Of a stretch of DNA of 64,000 nt, positions 62,679 to 64,000 are shown piece after piece. This DNA comes from Desulfobacterium sp. (lineage in GTDB: Bacteria > Desulfobacterota > Desulfobacteria > Desulfobacterales > Desulfobacteraceae). Under the pieces are notes generated by a model, which was not told the origin of the DNA, did no database searches, and saw only the letters and a list, made by a program, of their open reading frames with translations. Every line of letters starts with the position of its first letter. The first letter of the stretch is position 1. The stretch spans positions 1 to 64,000 of the forward strand of contig JAQYWC010000049.1 of the NCBI GenBank assembly GCA_030145245.1. Direction: 5' to 3'. The translations under genes were made by a program, and so were the position numbers.

Positions 62679-64000
62679 TTATCGCCCCAACCTTCTTTTT
62701 ACCATAGAAACCAGTGTAATTGCAACTAAACAGATCACCGCAAACCAATCCCCGGCCATCGCGTACAGGCTTTTTATCTCAACCATGGGAAGGGACCGGG
62801 TCCGGACCGTCTCAGTATAGAGATCGGTGGTAACAAGAATCTCGCCCAGGGGATCGATAAAACCGCTGATCCCGGTGTTGGCAGCCCGGGCCACGGCCCT
62901 CCGGTTTTCCACCGCCCTGAACACGGCCATGGAAAAATGCTGGGCCGGGGCCGAGGTATAGCCGAACCAGGCATCGTTGGTGATGGTCACCAGGATCCTG
63001 GCTCCCCGGGTCACCATATTCCGGGCAAGGGAGGGAAAGATCACCTCAAAGCAGGTGAGCACCCCGGCCGAGCCCTTGCCGAACACAAGCGGCCCTGCCC
63101 CAGGGCTTCCCGAAGAGAAATCCCCGGCCTGGGCCGTGATCTTGCCCAGAAAGGGAAGATAGCGCCCAAGGGGAACATACTCCCCAAAGGGCACCAGATG
63201 CACCTTGTCGTACCAGCCGGTGACCACCGAGAACCGGTCGATCATATACGCCCGGTTGAAATAGGTATAGCCTGAACTTTCCTCACCAAGGGCCGGGCTC
63301 CCTATGAGGAACCAGGTTCTGGCATCCCGGATGCACCGGTCCACCCGGTCCGACAACTCCTTGTCCCAGCCGTAGTAGAAGGGAAGGGCGGTCTCCGGCC
63401 ACACAATAAGGTCCGGCTTTTCTGCCACAGCCTGTTGGGAGAGCCGGCAATAGGCGTCCACGGTGGACTCTTTATAGGCCTGGTCCCACTTCACGGCCTG
63501 GCTGATGTTGCCCTGGACCACGCTGACCCGTGTTTTATCGGCTGCAACCATGGCGCTGTGAACCGTTGCCTGGCGCACCCGGCCGTAACCGGCCACCAGG
63601 AGAACCAGCAAAATCACCGGAACCATGGAAAGGGCGATCCGTCCCATCCGGGTTCCCTGTCGAAAGGATCGCCACACCAGGACAAAACAGGCGTTGACCG
63701 CCACCACCACAAAGGAGACGCCGTACACCCCGGCCAGGTCCGCCACCTGGATAAGGGTGGGGTGGGTATAGAGGGAATAGCCCAGGACGCCCCAGGGGAA
63801 ACCGGTAAACAGGGAAGCGCGAAGATATTCAGTGGCCACCCACACGGCCCCGGCGCCAAAGGGCATCCACGGGGAACAGGGGGAAAACAACTTCAGTCCC
63901 CGGCAAAAAAGAGCCACATAGAGGGCAAGGTAAAAAGCGAGAAGGGCCAGCACCGGCAGGGCCAGCACCAGGGGCACCCCGCCGTAGACCCGGATGGTGG
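62679..64000 (-). CDS. lnt: Apolipoprotein N-acyltransferase (partial at window edge)
   Basis: Inner-membrane enzyme that adds the third acyl chain to lipoproteins. The frame is open to the window end, so the N-terminal helices are missing; visible helices include LALPVLALLAFYLALYVALF. The nitrilase-like periplasmic domain has the triad: Glu in WPETALPF, Lys in DKVHLVPFGEYVP and Cys in GVLTCFEVIFPSLARNM. A final helix closes the protein (WFAVICLVAITLVSMV). It is the upstream neighbour of prfB, 33 bp away. Confidence 0.94.
   Translation of the reverse strand, partial: TIRVYGGVPLVLALPVLALLAFYLALYVALFCRGLKLFSPCSPWMPFGAGAVWVATEYLRASLFTGFPWGVLGYSLYTHPTLIQVADLAGVYGVSFVVVAVNACFVLVWRSFRQGTRMGRIALSMVPVILLVLLVAGYGRVRQATVHSAMVAADKTRVSVVQGNISQAVKWDQAYKESTVDAYCRLSQQAVAEKPDLIVWPETALPFYYGWDKELSDRVDRCIRDARTWFLIGSPALGEESSGYTYFNRAYMIDRFSVVTGWYDKVHLVPFGEYVPLGRYLPFLGKITAQAGDFSSGSPGAGPLVFGKGSAGVLTCFEVIFPSLARNMVTRGARILVTITNDAWFGYTSAPAQHFSMAVFRAVENRRAVARAANTGISGFIDPLGEILVTTDLYTETVRTRSLPMVEIKSLYAMAGDWFAVICLVAITLVSMVKRRLGR

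Overview
The window looks like a chromosomal segment of a GC-rich anaerobic deltaproteobacterium (Desulfobacterota, probably a Desulfobacteraceae-type sulfate reducer). The basis is indirect: an anaerobic-type cobalamin pathway, an archaeal-type split glutamate synthase with several ferredoxin modules, many Fe-S and radical-SAM proteins, tandem acyl-CoA synthetases, and GTG/TTG starts with purine-rich ribosome sites. No rRNA, tRNA, CRISPR array, intact transposon or prophage was found. The species cannot be named from the sequence alone.

Layout. 0-6.4 kb (minus): a general L-amino-acid ABC importer, aapJ-aapQ-aapM-aapP, followed by a PLP aminotransferase. 6.7-11.4 kb: a TIM-barrel isomerase-like protein, an AraC regulator, a methyltransferase, a dienelactone-hydrolase-like protein, a flavoprotein and a doubtful small acidic ORF. 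11.5-22.15 kb (minus): one long cobalamin operon beginning with a B12 riboswitch and an intrinsic terminator, then btuC-btuD-btuF-cbiL-cbiET-cbiF-cbiG-cbiH-cobO-cbiP-cobU, i.e. corrinoid import plus the middle and late steps of the anaerobic pathway. cbiA, cbiB, cbiC, cbiD, cbiJ, cbiK, cobT and cobS are absent and must lie elsewhere. 22.3-26.5 kb: a glycosyltransferase, a PP2C-like phosphatase, a polysaccharide-deacetylase-like protein and arfB. 26.9-30.5 kb (plus): a secreted 23-unit acidic repeat protein with exbB-exbD-tonB. 30.5-34.8 kb: a DUF4015-like glycosidase, a radical SAM protein and purF.

34.8-47.3 kb is a nitrogen-assimilation block: carA-carB-purF, a three-gene split glutamate synthase, and the divergent glnE. 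47.4-53.0 kb holds two tandem long-chain acyl-CoA synthetases of identical length and a convergent PAS/sigma-54 activator. 53.3-60 kb holds a chemoreceptor, a second glutamate-synthase-like FMN protein, an amino-acid permease and a GAF-ANTAR antiterminator. 60-64 kb holds an enoyl-CoA hydratase-like protein and lnt-prfB-HD, in which prfB carries the classical programmed +1 frameshift.

The signals least explained by gene content are: (1) an approximately 85-bp dispersed repeat with four clear copies and one degenerate copy, whose reverse strand could encode a conserved IRNG..S...SY peptide; (2) two 15/16 matches to the ParB site parS, one inside cbiG and one in the B12 leader, which suggest an origin-proximal location; (3) a double 14-bp palindrome forming a bidirectional terminator; (4) a 136-bp cbiG/cbiH overlap; (5) a duplicated start region in front of the sigma-54 regulator; (6) a candidate small RNA upstream of the TonB operon.
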